Shown in pieces: positions 1 to 10,802 of a stretch of 64,000 bases of DNA. The notes under the pieces were generated by a model. The model was not told the origin of the DNA and searched no databases. It was given only the letters and a program-made list of their open reading frames with translations. Source of the stretch: Blepharisma japonicum (Eukaryota > Ciliophora > Heterotrichea > Heterotrichida > Blepharismidae); NCBI GenBank assembly GCA_949751835.1, contig CATKHK010000031.1:1-64000 (forward strand), in the 5' to 3' direction. Made by a program: the position numbers and the translations under genes. Each line of letters begins with the position of its first letter. Positions within the stretch are counted from its first letter, which is position 1.

Positions 1-2309
1 ATAATATATTGATGGGTTTGGAATACGACGAGGAATTATATAAATCAGTTATTCATGCATGTGCCCTGGAGCATGATATAGAAAGTTTTGTATTTGGAGA
101 TAATACAGTGGTAGGTGATCGAGGAATAACTTTAAGTGGCGGACAAAAAGCAAGGGTAAGTCTTGCACGAGCAATTTACACAAATAGAGACATAATGCTT
201 CTTGATGATCCTTTAAGTGCTGTAGATGCAGAAGTAAGTGAACATATTTTTAAGCATTGCATCAAAGATTATTTAAGAGATAAAACTATTATATTAGCAA
301 CTCATCAGATTCATTATATCTCTCAGGCTGACAAAATATTGGTTTTAGATAACGGATGTCAACTATTTTTTGGTACATACCAAGAACTTAAAGGAAGTGC
401 TCATGCAAAACACATTTTTGGGAAACTGCTTAGTAAATTTGAAGGGGAAAAAGAAGAAAAGCAAGAAGATGAAAAGGAAGAAACTGAAAAAAAATTGACT
501 GCTAAGGATAAATTGTCAATACAAGAAGAGGAAATTGAAAAAGGATCGGTTCTTATTAGTGTATACTTCAAATTTTTGCTTTTTGGGTTTAAAACATGCT
601 TGGCTTTTCCACTATTACTCATAATAATGGCAGCTGCTCAAATTTCTTATATTATGATTATGTGGTGGCTTGCATTATGGGCGAAAGAATCGAAGTCTGA
701 CCAAGATGATACTTACAACATATGCATTTATGGAATAATTATTGCTGCAGCATATATTTTAGCATATCTTAGAGCGTACTCTTTAAGCTTGGGGCTGATT
801 TTAAGTGCTAAAAAGCTTCACAATTCCGCATTAGAAAGTGTCACTAAAACATCTTCAGAGTTTTTTGATAAAAATCCTACAGGGAGGATGCTCAATAGGT
901 TTTCAAAAGATACATTAATGATGGATGAGCTATTAATGATGGTTTTTGTAGAATTTCTTAATATGTCTATTACGCTGATAGGAAATATTGTGGTCATGGC
1001 TGTTGTAGCTCCATGAAATTTAGCTGTTATTTTTGCATTTGCTTTTTATCTGTTTTATTTGGTAAAAAAAATAGGTCCTTTATCAAAAAACCTTAGAAAG
1101 ATCGATTTAATAATGAAAAGTCCTGTTTTATCCCTGTGCAACACTTCTGTTCATGGTCTCATAACTATCCGTGCACTAAATCTAGAAGAAAAATTCTTAA
1201 AAGATATGCAAGACGCTGTTATTTTAAGTCTAAGGTCCTTTATAAGCTACCAAGTTATTCAAAGGTTTTATCAAGGATATACTGAGCTAGGGGCAACTTT
1301 TCTGAACACTCTAAACGTGCTTGTACTGATTTTATATAAAGATCATATCAGCGGTAGCTTGGCTGCTATGAGCATATCTCTTACTGCTTCTATGTCTGGT
1401 TTGGTTTCTTTTTGGGCAAAAGCTATGATTGAAACTGAAAACGCGATGGCATCTCCTCAAAGATTGATACAGTATGAAAAATTGCCAAGAGAAGGAAAAT
1501 TCGAAACTGATCAAAATTTTATAATAGATAAAGGAAAAATAGAAGTAGATCATCTTTTTATGAGATATAGAGAAAACTTCCCTGATGTAATCAAAGACTT
1601 AAGTTTTACTATTGAAGCGGGATCTAAAGTGGGAATCATTGGAAGGACTGGAGCAGGAAAATCAACTATTATGCAGGTCCTATTCAGACTAACAGATCCA
1701 TCTCAAGGAACAATATTTATAGATGGTCAAGACTATATGCAAGCAGGACTTCATCAATTAAGAAAACAAATGTCTGTTATTCCTCAGTTTCCAACTATAT
1801 TCATGGCAAGTTTCAGAGATAATCTCGATCCTTTTCATGAACACACAGAAGAAGAAATTTTGAGTATTCTCAAACAAACCAGACTCTTAGATTTAGTAAA
1901 TTCATATCCAAAAGGACTTAATACTATGCTAGTCGGAGAAGGAGGGAATTTATCAGCAGGGCAAAAACAATTAGTATGTTTAGCAAGAGCTCTAATTAGA
2001 AGAAATAAAATTGTTATGATGGATGAAGCCACCGCAAACGTAGATCCAGAAACTGACAAATTCATCCAGAAGAAAATTAAAAAGCTATTTAAGGAGAGCA
2101 CATTACTGATTATTGCTCATCGCTTAAGATCTATTATCAACACAGACAAAATTATTGTAATGGATGATGGAACATGCAAAGAGTCAGGAACTCCATTTGA
2201 ACTAGGAAGCAAAGAGATTTCTCTTTTTAGAAAAATGATCATGTGCACTGGCCCTCAAGAGTCACAATATTTGCTAAGCAAAATATCTACACAGGCTGAA
2301 AATTTATAA
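1..2309 (+). CDS. ABCC-type (MRP-like) ABC transporter, 3' part
   Basis: The gene enters from the left edge; codons run in frame from base 3 to the TAA at 2307-2309, 768 residues. The visible part starts inside the first nucleotide-binding domain, with signature LSGGQ and Walker B ending LLDDPLSAVD. It then has an acidic/lysine-rich linker, a second transmembrane domain (about residues 180-430) and a full second nucleotide-binding domain with Walker A GRTGAGKST, signature LSAGQ, Walker B MMDEATANVD and H-loop IIAHR. The first domain has Asp where the second has the catalytic Glu, the asymmetry known in ABCC proteins. Known role of the family: ATP-driven export of organic anions and glutathione conjugates. 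A TGA at 1014-1016 is read as Trp. The glutathione S-transferase next door is suggestive, but only by proximity. Confidence 0.93.
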
Positions 2310-2325
2310 TTTTATAATTATTTAG

Positions 2326-2961
2326 CTAAAAGTTTCTATATGGTCTATTCTTTAAGTATTCTCTAAATCTATCTGATGAGTTTGTAATTCTTTCACAAAG
2401 CCTTTTACATTTTGGCGCATTTAAATCCACAATGTTTCCAAACTTATCAATTTTTCCGGGTCTTAAGCAAAGGTTATATATAATATCAAATATCATAAAA
2501 TCAGCCATAGTTATGCTAACTCCTACAAAATATCCAAACCCTCCGTCATTTTTTTCTAATCGTGATTCAGCTTTTCTTAAAAAAAGTGGTATTTTCTCAT
2601 GCATAAACCTATCCCATCCCTGCAAATCATCTCCAAGTAAAATCTCAGTAAACTTTCCTAAAATAAACTTTCTGTATTCACATATAGAGTCAACTAAATA
2701 TGTATCGATGAAATTTTCTGGGTAAAATTCGTATTTTCTTGCTATATAGTTACAAATAGATTCTGTATCTACTAGTCTTAGCCCATCTATATCTAAAACA
2801 GGTAGTGAGTCAAACTCTGAAAATCCTTGAGATTTTAAGTTTTTTCATTCTTCGGCAGAAATTCGATGGTCATTAAATGGTATGTCAAAATATGTTAGTA
2901 TAGTTCTGATGCATTCTCCGCTCCCATAAATATCAAAATAGTGTAAAGTTATTTTAGACAT
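2326..2961 (-). CDS. glutathione S-transferase (sigma-like)
   Basis: 211 residues, the usual length for a cytosolic GST. The N-terminal thioredoxin-fold half has the early Tyr (LHYFDIYGSGECIR), the cis-proline stretch SLPVLDIDG and the glutathione-binding pair DTESI (Glu-Ser). The all-helical half carries the N-capping box GVSITMADFMIFD. Expected activity is conjugation of glutathione to electrophiles in the cytosol; isomerase or other roles are possible in this class. One in-frame TGA (in AEEWKNL) is Trp. The gene is convergent with the ABCC transporter, with only 16 bp between the two stop codons, and lies 94 bp from the divergent coiled-coil gene. The start is the first ATG, which makes a complete N-terminal domain. 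Confidence 0.85.
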
Positions 2962-3055
2962 TTTATTGCTTATCAGAATATATTCGAAATTCCAATAAAG
3001 GAATGATTAACAAATTTTGCTAATAGGGTTGCCAAAAGGAAAAATGATTAAATAA

Positions 3056-3955
3056 ATGGAAGCAGTTAAGGAGATTTCAGCTGACTTAATTCATAAAGAA
3101 ACAGAGAATTACTTAGCTCAAATGGAAAAAGAAAATGAAATTATCGACAAACAAGTTCGAGAGCTATTAGGAAATTGAGAAAATACTGAAGAAGATGCGA
3201 TAAAAGAATATGATCTCCCACCAAATAGTAGTTCTATTCAATTTATGGAGTCTCCCCAAAAGCAATCAGACTCCAGGTTTAGAGAAAGTTTAGGAAAGTT
3301 CGAAACACAGTTTATTGAAGACGATAGGGATCAAATTTATCTTCATCAAATCAAATATTTAGAATCTCAATTGGAAAATTCCACAAAAACTGTTGAATCT
3401 TTAGAGCTAAAACTCAGAGAAAAAGACAATAAAATCAAAGAACTCGAATCTAAATTCACAAAAACAGCTACAAATTGCAGCCAGTCTCCAAAAAGAGATA
3501 TCTCCTTCTCAAAAGAAATCCCAGTCACTCAAACTGCATTTTCTGCAAGCCTTAAACGAAAAGAGCGCGAGCAAGATAAAAAAATAGCTGAACTAGAAAG
3601 TAAATTAGTCGAAGAGAGAAAAGCCATGCAAAGGCTTCATCATCTAAATAAAGAACTCTTATCAAAAATCAAAGAAATCAGGACCAAAGAAGATTACAAT
3701 AAGGCACAATTAAATAAAACACAAATGAGAGAGTCAAAAATAAGAAATTTGCTCGAAGAAAACCAGCAGCTTGGATTAATGTCAAGGCAGCAACAAAAGC
3801 GTATCCATGAGATAGAAGAAGAGCTTGAAGAAACAAAAGCAGCGTATGATACTCTGCTGGCATCTTCAATGGAATTTGAAGAAAAAACACGGGATTTATA
3901 TAGGATTAACCAAGTATTGAATGAAAACTTAAAAAGCTTTATTGAAGGCGAATAA
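3056..3955 (+). CDS. coiled-coil protein
   Basis: 299 residues, starting at the ATG that directly follows an in-frame TAA. One TGA in the N-terminal 45 residues is read as Trp (LLGNWENTEED). Most of the protein is predicted coiled coil from the heptad-rich, Glu/Lys/Leu-rich sequence, in two blocks (about residues 90-150 and 170-295) split by a Ser/Pro-rich stretch around 140-160. The middle block, with MQRLHHLNKELLSKIKEIRT, resembles lebercilin-type ciliary coiled coils in style, but coiled coils match each other easily and I do not assign the family. No membrane segment or signal peptide. Confidence 0.8.
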
Positions 3956-4594
3956 ATCTTTATGAATAATAATTTTAATAATAATAATTGATCCCATAGA
4001 TATATTTTAGCTTGAACATTATGAGGAAATTGATATAGATTGATTCCAACAGATTTGCAAAAGGTTCAATTAAATAAAAATAAGGAATTAAATAGGGAAA
4101 ATAAAAGAACGCATTTATAAATTATGTAATTTATAAAAAATTTATATACAAAATCCAAGTCATGCTTTATCCAGGCATGACAAAATTGATATTTTATAAC
4201 AATTTCAATTTTGGATATTTATTAATTTTTAATTTCAGAAATCCTTTTTCTACCTTTAAATTCACCACTTTTCTGAGGAACAAATTATTTGGCTATATCC
4301 ATGGATCGATTCCAAAAAAAAAATTGGGTGAAGTCACCATAATCTCTTAATATGGATAACAATTAATGGGCGTCACCATCAAAATGAAATTGCCAAAATA
4401 TCAAAAATAGTTTTTTAAAGCATAAAGAAAATGCTTTTCTGCTGAGAGCTATTTAAAAAGAGGATCAATAAATTTTCTTAAATAGAAAGATTTAAATTCT
4501 AAGTTATGTAACTGCCCGATAATTTTTTAGGTGACTTTAAATTTTAATTCTGAGGCCATGTAATTAAAGGAAACATAAGAGATATTTAAATTTT
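3956..4594. other. intergenic, AT-rich, no gene seen
   Basis: About 640 bp between the convergent coiled-coil and zinc-finger genes. A possible 62-codon frame at 4162-4350 has low-complexity Phe/Asn/Leu content and no family resemblance. The only structure is a 7-bp perfect inverted repeat (GTCATGC, 9-nt loop, GCATGAC). Confidence 0.6.
4159..4181. repeat. short perfect inverted repeat (hairpin)
   Basis: GTCATGC and its exact reverse complement GCATGAC are separated by 9 nt. The stem is less AT-rich than its surroundings. It lies 200 bp past the stop of the coiled-coil gene and could be chance. Confidence 0.4.
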
Positions 4595-5029
4595 CTAACT
4601 TAATAGGATTGGCAGGATAGGGATTTTTATTAATCCCCATTGACTTTGTCTTTCTGAGTCCACAGGAGGAAGAACAGGCATTGGCTTATTCCTCGCATTC
4701 GATTTTGTGGGCTTGACTGGCTCCTCTTGCTGGTGAGAAATAATAGCGAGGAGAGAGAGCAAAGACCTTGCTTTTGTTTCAGTTGGAGAAGACATAGGCT
4801 TGAGTATATCGGTCCTGCTTGGAGAATTTTTATTAGCTGCATGGAGAAGTTCGTGTTCCTTGAAATTCTGTTTACTGGAGAAAGCTTTTGAGCACTGAGA
4901 GCAAACGAAGCTCTTTATTTGGAGATGTGCGGCATTTATATGACGACGCAGATGATATTTCGTCAAATAAGCCTTATCGCAATTGGTATAATAGCATTTG
5001 AACTTATAGCTAGTGGCGTCTTTCTTCAT
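4595..5029 (-). CDS. C2H2 zinc-finger protein, two fingers
   Basis: 144 residues. Two C2H2 fingers fill residues 10-65: Cys-x4-Cys-x12-His-x4-His (FKCYYTNCDKAYLTKYHLRRH) followed by Cys-x2-Cys-x12-His-x3-His (FVCSQCSKAFSSKQNFKEH), joined by a 7-residue linker. The remainder is Ser/Pro/Lys-rich and probably disordered. Fingers of this type usually bind DNA or RNA in the nucleus; with only two fingers the target cannot be inferred. It is flanked on both sides by long AT-rich gaps, so it is one of the most isolated genes here. Confidence 0.85.
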   Translation of the reverse strand: MKKDATSYKFKCYYTNCDKAYLTKYHLRRHINAAHLQIKSFVCSQCSKAFSSKQNFKEHELLHAANKNSPSRTDILKPMSSPTETKARSLLSLLAIISHQQEEPVKPTKSNARNKPMPVLPPVDSERQSQWGLIKIPILPILLS

Positions 5030-5859
5030 TGGATTCCTTAATTATTAGCCATTTAGGTAATGAAAATTTTCTCTGTATAAAAAATATTAGTTCAAACTTA
5101 GGGAGAAATTTTAATATCGAGATATGCAATTGTTTATTTTAATTTATGACCACCTCATATATAAATAGGGTTTTTTATTTTGATTTTAATCATCTTTAAT
5201 AGAAATATATGTTAAATAGTTAAATTCTTTCTAGTAATTATTTCTATGGCAAGGTTGAGTATTCTGTGCAGGTATTTTTTTTAAAATATTCTTTGTATTA
5301 ATAATTTTTTAGAAATATTTATAATTTAGTTTATGTGACGGGTATAAATAAGAAAAATAGATTAAACTGAAGTATATGAAATTTATTTATGATATTTAAG
5401 TAAAAGCTACTATTGATATCTTTGATTTAAATAATAAAATAATAAATATTTTATTAGATTTTAAGAAAATAGGGTAACGCTATAAGCCTTGCACCCTTAA
5501 AAATAATAATTTTTTCAAGCAGATATTTCTATTTATCCTAAAAATTTAATTTTTGTTATTTGAAATAAAGCAGGTAAATTTTATTGGATTTCCTAAATTT
5601 TGCTAATGGCAAATCAATATTGAAAAGTTTTATGCGAGCATATGATTTATTTATCTTATATTTATTATCAATAGCTATCTTTTGTTATAATCTAATTCTG
5701 AATTTTTTATATATTTAATTATTATATTATTAATTATTTTTATTATCTTTCACTTCCAAGCACCTTATAATCGCAATAAATCTTTTATAATTCTCAGTAA
5801 CTCATTTTTCTTTATTTCTTTAAATTTTTGTCAGACTTTTCGTTTAAATAAAAGTAAAA
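5030..5859. other. intergenic, very AT-rich, divergent promoter region
   Basis: About 830 bp between the divergent zinc-finger and EGF-protein genes, the longest gap in the window. I see no coding frame under either code, no tRNA and no long repeat. Confidence 0.6.
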
Positions 5860-6657
5860 ATGCTCTATTTTCTCTTAGTATCAATTGTAAGTGCAGAAAC
5901 GAACCCAGAAGCCATCATAATTGAACCTATCCCAAGAGCAGACTCTCAGCCAACACTAATAGGCCACCCGCCCTGTGGATCTTCCACAAAAGGCAAATCT
6001 CACCTGCTTTCAGACCCAGGTTCATTAAATCCAATATCATGGGCTGTAAGGTCACCTTCTCTTACCGGAAACTGCACTCTTCGGCTTTCACATGGTACTG
6101 ACTATTCAATATACGAAACTTTGGTTCCAATTGATAACTCAGCTGATGAGTCTGGATATTTTCCTTGTGGTCGCCAAGCAAAAACTGAATTTAAAATTGT
6201 GCCTTTCCCTACAAAAATTATATGTGATTTATGCACTCTGCAGTGGATTTGGGAGACCGAAAAAGGTATTCATTATCAATGTATTGACGTTGAAATAGCA
6301 AGCAATGCACAAAGCCCTTGCTCTGGAAAATGTTTAAACGGAGGAGTTTGTGTAGATAAGGAATGCCAATGTCTTCAAGGATACAGTGGACAATTTTGCC
6401 AAAGTACCAAAAACGAAGAAGGAGAAGGTGTAAATCACCTTGGAATTTTTACAGTTTTCGTGGTTCTTTTACTTTTAGCAGGCGCCTTAGGCTTAGTTGT
6501 CTATTGGCAAGTCCACCATTCACAAATTCCTAGATCTGAAGAACTGTTCTTAAAAAGACATATGGGCTGGTGCATGCGAGGCAGGAACGAAGATCTTGAA
6601 AGGATTGACAGACAAGGTACCGTCATCTCTGAAGAAAGATACAAAGCCAACGTTTAG
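5860..6657 (+). CDS. type I membrane protein with one EGF-like domain
   Basis: 265 residues. A short signal peptide (MLYFLLVSIVSA) leads a Cys-containing ectodomain of about 140 residues, then one EGF-like repeat near residues 153-184 (Cys pattern in CSGKCLNGGVCVDKECQCLQ, ending GYSGQFC), a single membrane segment around 198-222 and a basic cytoplasmic tail of about 40 residues. Such proteins act at the cell surface or in the secretory route, in adhesion or recognition; the partner is unknown. The ectodomain does not match a family I know. It ends with TAG, about 120 bp before the uS17 start. Confidence 0.85.
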   Translation: MLYFLLVSIVSAETNPEAIIIEPIPRADSQPTLIGHPPCGSSTKGKSHLLSDPGSLNPISWAVRSPSLTGNCTLRLSHGTDYSIYETLVPIDNSADESGYFPCGRQAKTEFKIVPFPTKIICDLCTLQWIWETEKGIHYQCIDVEIASNAQSPCSGKCLNGGVCVDKECQCLQGYSGQFCQSTKNEEGEGVNHLGIFTVFVVLLLLAGALGLVVYWQVHHSQIPRSEELFLKRHMGWCMRGRNEDLERIDRQGTVISEERYKANV

Positions 6658-6777
6658 ACGCTAGAACTAAAATTTACTTAAATTTAAACAATTATTTAAG
6701 CTTGTATTTGGGACAGGTGAAAATGTGAGATGATGAGTATATATGGCAGCCAAGCACTCTTTATAATTAATCAAACA

Positions 6778-7257
6778 ATGGCGGACGTGCAAACAGAGAA
6801 AGCCTATATGAGACAGGATGGTGTATCTCTTAAAAGCAAGAAGTTCTTCGCCAAAAAAACAGCCAAAGGAGTTAGATACTGGAAGAATGTCGGATTGGGA
6901 TTCAAGACTCCTAAAGAGGCAATTGAAGGAACATATGTTGACAGAAAATGCCCATTCACTGGAGAAGTTTCAATCAGAGGAAGAATTCTTAAGGGAATGG
7001 TCATTTCAACCAAAATGAAGCATACCATCATTATCAGAAGAAATTATCTCCACTACATTCCTAAATACAAGAGATTCGAGAAGAGACACAAAAACATCGC
7101 CGCACATTGCTCCCCTGCATTCGCTCATGTCAAAGAAGGAGATATTGTTACCATTGGACAATGCAGACCTATTTCAAAGACTGTTAGATTTAATGTGCTC
7201 AAGGTACAACCTAACCAAATCTTTGGGTCAGCAAGAAAACAATTCGTTTTATTCTAA
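6778..7257 (+). CDS. RPS11: 40S ribosomal protein uS17 (RPS11)
   Basis: 159 residues, matching eukaryotic RPS11 over its length: [10 protein letters not shown] start, [44 protein letters not shown] and the core [10 protein letters not shown] near the C-terminus. It is a structural protein of the small subunit that binds 18S rRNA. I chose the ATG at 6778 because it gives the conserved MAD- start; the frame stays open upstream to an ATG at 6730 that would add 16 unconserved residues. Trp is written TGG here, as in the other ribosomal genes of the window. Confidence 0.97.
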   Translation: MADVQTEKAYMRQDGVSLKSKKFFAKKTAKGVRYWKNVGLGFKTPKEAIEGTYVDRKCPFTGEVSIRGRILKGMVISTKMKHTIIIRRNYLHYIPKYKRFEKRHKNIAAHCSPAFAHVKEGDIVTIGQCRPISKTVRFNVLKVQPNQIFGSARKQFVLF

Positions 7258-7330
7258 CTTAAGAGTTTTCTAGCAATTAGCTTAAATTTAGCATTTATGA
7301 TTTCTCTGGTTACTAACCTTAAATATTAAA

Positions 7331-8086
7331 TTATAATTGTGTAAAAGGTCTTCGCCCTCTGATTTCATAGGGACTTGTATTAAATATTACATTTGAAATG
7401 TGAGGGCTCTGATATATTCCTTCTATTGTAGGAGTTTTCTTATAAGCTGATAAATGCATAGTACTCTGACCTATAGCTCTTGCAGGACTTTGGCATACAG
7501 GAAACTCAGGTCTGTTTTCAACTTCATGAGCTTGAAATCTCAAGCTAAGCAACGCTTTTGCTTCTTCGACCGAGACCTCGTCTGAATACTTTTCAAACAC
7601 CCTTGGGCCTGATGTCCTATGAAGGAAATCATTATAAAGTTTTTTTAATTTTATCAATGGTTCGGCCTGTCTGAATACCCCCAGCAAATAAGCATGCTCT
7701 GCTTGTATATATTGTCTTCGAGCTTCATAAATTTCTGCAATCGCAACATATATCATTGCAAATGCTAACCCAATGTTTTTCTGTAGCATTTCTTCATAAA
7801 CTAATAGAGGATCTTGGCAATTTTCTGCATAAATCACTCACAAATTCAGATATCTAGAGTCGTTTGAGTACATTGGGGATTTTGCAAAGAGATGGAGAGT
7901 TTGAATTAAAAGAGATGAAGAGTGTTTGAATTTCGTGTCGTTTAAATATGGGAGATAAACTGACAAAGGATCTGGATGTCCTGCTGATAAATCTGATAAA
8001 TAATGAGAAATTTCTTCAAAGGTGCTTCTTCTGTTGAATTCTTGAATATTTTCTTTCCATGAATCAAAAGTATTTGACCTATACAT
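7331..8086 (-). CDS. Mad3/BubR1-like spindle-checkpoint protein (no kinase domain)
   Basis: 251 residues, with one in-frame TGA read as Trp at 7838-7840 inside the conserved core. Residues 11-13 are a KEN box (DSWKENIQEF), placed like the first KEN box of Mad3/BubR1 that binds Cdc20 in the mitotic checkpoint complex. Residues about 40-145 form the Bub1/Mad3 TPR-like domain: SRYLNLWVIYAENC, VYEEMLQKNIGLAFAMIYV, EHAYLLGVFRQAEP and LKKLYNDFLHR. The C-terminal 100 residues are disordered with no kinase domain, so it resembles Mad3 rather than Bub1. I see no second KEN. Expected role: inhibition of APC/C-Cdc20 in dividing (micronuclear) mitosis. It is divergent from the carboxypeptidase gene with about 200 bp between starts. 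Confidence 0.85.
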
Positions 8087-8290
8087 TTAAATTTAATTGA
8101 TGCCCCATACAAGAAGAAAACTTCATATTTATCGGGAATATGAAATATAAGATTTTTTCTTTAAAAGTTGTTTCATAATCTATTTTTTCACATTTAATAA
8201 AGAAATTAGAATTAAAATTAAGACGAAAATAAGCCTTTCCATTAAATTTTTCCTTAAAAAATATTTTTCTTTCATTATCTGTGATACAAA

Positions 8291-10768
8291 ATGGAACAAA
8301 TAAGTGGAGATGCAAAAAACCTATCTCCTGGACACAGTCTGAAGACACTTACAGGAAATCCAATAAAGATAAAACTGAAATCACAAAAATGTGACCTAAC
8401 TTATAAATTAGAAGAAAAAAGCGATATAGAGTTTGATATAGAATTAAAACAATCTTTTTGTTGTAAAAATTCTAGCAAAACTTTACATCAGAATGAAAAT
8501 TCAAATGATAAGAGCGATGAGAATAAAGCTATAAAGATAAATCAAATTGTATATGAAATTCAAGAAGTTAATCCAAAAATTAAAAAAAATGCTAGGATAG
8601 TTGATGAGGAAACGAAGGCTGAAATAGAAAAAGGGCCAAAAAGCGATAATTGAAGATACTATGAATTAATTAATAATCCTTTTCCTCAATATACTTCAAA
8701 AAAGGCAAACTCCGATAATGATATCAATTTACTAAGATTTGACAGTATTTTTGAAAGCGGAAATCTTCAAAAAGCAATACGCGTGGATAAATGCGAATAT
8801 GTGCTCATCATAAGACCTGACACAAGAGCAGCTAATTATAAGCACTGATTTTATTTTTTATGTAAAAATCAGAATCCTATTACAGTTAGATTCCACATTA
8901 TCAATTTTGTAAAATTTGATAAACTGCTAGCTGATGGCATGCAACCTGTAATACTTTCCACAAAATCTCTATTAGAAAAAGGTAAAACATGACGACGAAA
9001 AGGATGAGATATATCATTCCAGGATACTGTAAATTTCAAAGAATTGTTAAATCAAGAAAGCAGCGACTGTGAGTATTTTACTTATTCTTTTACATATCAT
9101 TTTTCATATGAAAAGGACACAGTAAAATTTGCTTATTCATTTCCTTATACTTATACAGACCTCACTAATTTTTTGAGTGAAATTAAGAAAAAAAACACCA
9201 AAATTGCTCGAGTGGAAAAATTAAGTGACACTATTGGTGGAAATTCTTGTGAAATGCTAACGATTACTAATAAAGTAGGTAGTTATGATATTAACAAGAA
9301 AAAAAAGAAAGAAAATGAGCATTCTGGTAAGAAAGGTGTTGTTATTACAGCAAGAGTTCATCCTGGAGAATCTCCTTCTTCGTATATTATGCAAGGACTG
9401 ATTAAATTTTTGCTAGGAAACTCTAAAGATGCAAAATTGTTGAGAAAAGAATTTATTTTCTGTATTGTGCCTATGTTGAATCCTGATGGTGTCATACATG
9501 GAAACACAAGATGCTCATTATTAGGAGTTGATTTAAATAGGAGATGAATGAAGCCAAATAAAATTTTGCATCCTACTATTTATTATACAAAAGAATTAAT
9601 TATGAAAATTAAAGAGGCAAATGACGTTGCATTGTATTGCGATTTACATGCCCATGCCAAAAAAAAGAACGTGTTTATGTATGGATGCTGTACAACTCCT
9701 AAATGTGACAAAATAAAACAGTTAACAGCAATGCTTACTCCTGTATTCATGGCTAAAGCAAATTCAAAATTTTCATATAAAAATACACATTACCGCTTAG
9801 AAAAGCAAAAAGAATCAACCGCAAGAATTGTTTTATTTAAGCAACTAGGGATTATAAATAGCTATACCATGGAATGCAGCTTCTTTGGCCCTGAAAATCC
9901 TAATAACTCATATTTCACTCTTGCAGATTTCAGCAAAATAGGAAAAGACCTTGCAAAAAGCTGTTTAATTTTTGTAAATAATTCCACCATAAATAGAAAT
10001 CTGCATCTGACTACTGAGTGAATAAATGACTATAAAGAATCTTGCAAAAAAGGCAAACGCTCTGATGAAATCCCTATCCACAGTAAAGACTTAGCACTAG
10101 CTGGCATCTCATATAATTCTATACAAGAAAACTTATGCTTTGTTCAAGAAAGCTACAAAGAGCATGATATCACTATTCAAGAGCCAGAAAATGAAATTAA
10201 ACAAATTGATGATGATATTTTTTATAGTGAAACTGATCGATGCATTCACACTGCAGAACTTACAGATGAAATTGAAAAATGTAAAAAATCAGAAACACTT
10301 GTAAATAGTATGCACACAGATAGGCGTACTTCACAGGTCTTCCATACAAAATATATATCTTTCACTCCCAATTTAATTACCAGCTCAAAAGTACAAAATT
10401 CGAATAAAAAAAGCTATCAAAGCAAGAGAGCAAGTTTAGCATCACTTAGTAGAAAGCCAACAGTGCCAGCAGATCCATATTTATCACAAACGAATGTACA
10501 AAAAATTGTTACCCCTTTGAAGGGGAAAAAAATAGGATTTGATCTTAGTCCTATTGTGGAATTAAAAATAAAGCATCCCATGTCTAACGGAAATAGTAAA
10601 GATGATAAAAAGAGCTGTATATTGCACAAAGGGCTGCAATGCTCGAATCCGATTTTCTCAAAAAATTACTTGGAATATCTAAAAAAGCACAAAAGAAATA
10701 ACTCAGACAATGGGAACGTGTCAATAAAAGATTTGAATAAATTCTTAGTTGCAAGCAAACTACAATAA
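8291..10768 (+). CDS. cytosolic carboxypeptidase (M14D, AGBL/CCP family)
   Basis: 825 residues in one frame crossing six TGA codons, all read as Trp; not one TGG is used. An N-terminal beta-sandwich-type domain (about 120-330) contains YKHWFYFLCKN and FHIINFVKFDKL. It precedes the M14 peptidase domain: zinc ligands His357 and Glu360 in HPGES, third ligand His453 in CDLHAHA, substrate Arg in LNRRW, and catalytic Glu528 in YTMECSFFGPEN. Known family role: removing glutamates from the tails or side chains of tubulin, regulating axonemal microtubules. A Lys/Ser-rich C-terminal 250 residues has no recognised domain. Only 34 bp separate its TAA from the next start on the same strand. Confidence 0.92.
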
Positions 10769-10802
10769 TTTAATTTTTTATTAAATTCGTTTTTAAGTAA
10801 AA

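Noticed and set aside
401-622. Antisense open frame inside the ABC transporter, one of many across the window
   Set aside because: It mirrors a conserved gene on the other strand and has low-complexity Ser/Phe content; such shadows were left out everywhere.
1014-1016. Apparent stop codon making the ABC transporter look like a pseudogene
   Set aside because: It is TGA, read as Trp here; the same holds for all TGA-interrupted genes in the window.
4162-4350. 62-codon frame in the gap after the coiled-coil gene
   Set aside because: Phe/Asn/Leu-rich low complexity, no signal or motif, overlaps a hairpin.
6730-6777. Longer uS17 with 16 extra N-terminal residues
   Set aside because: The conserved MAD start lies at 6778; the extension matches nothing in the family.
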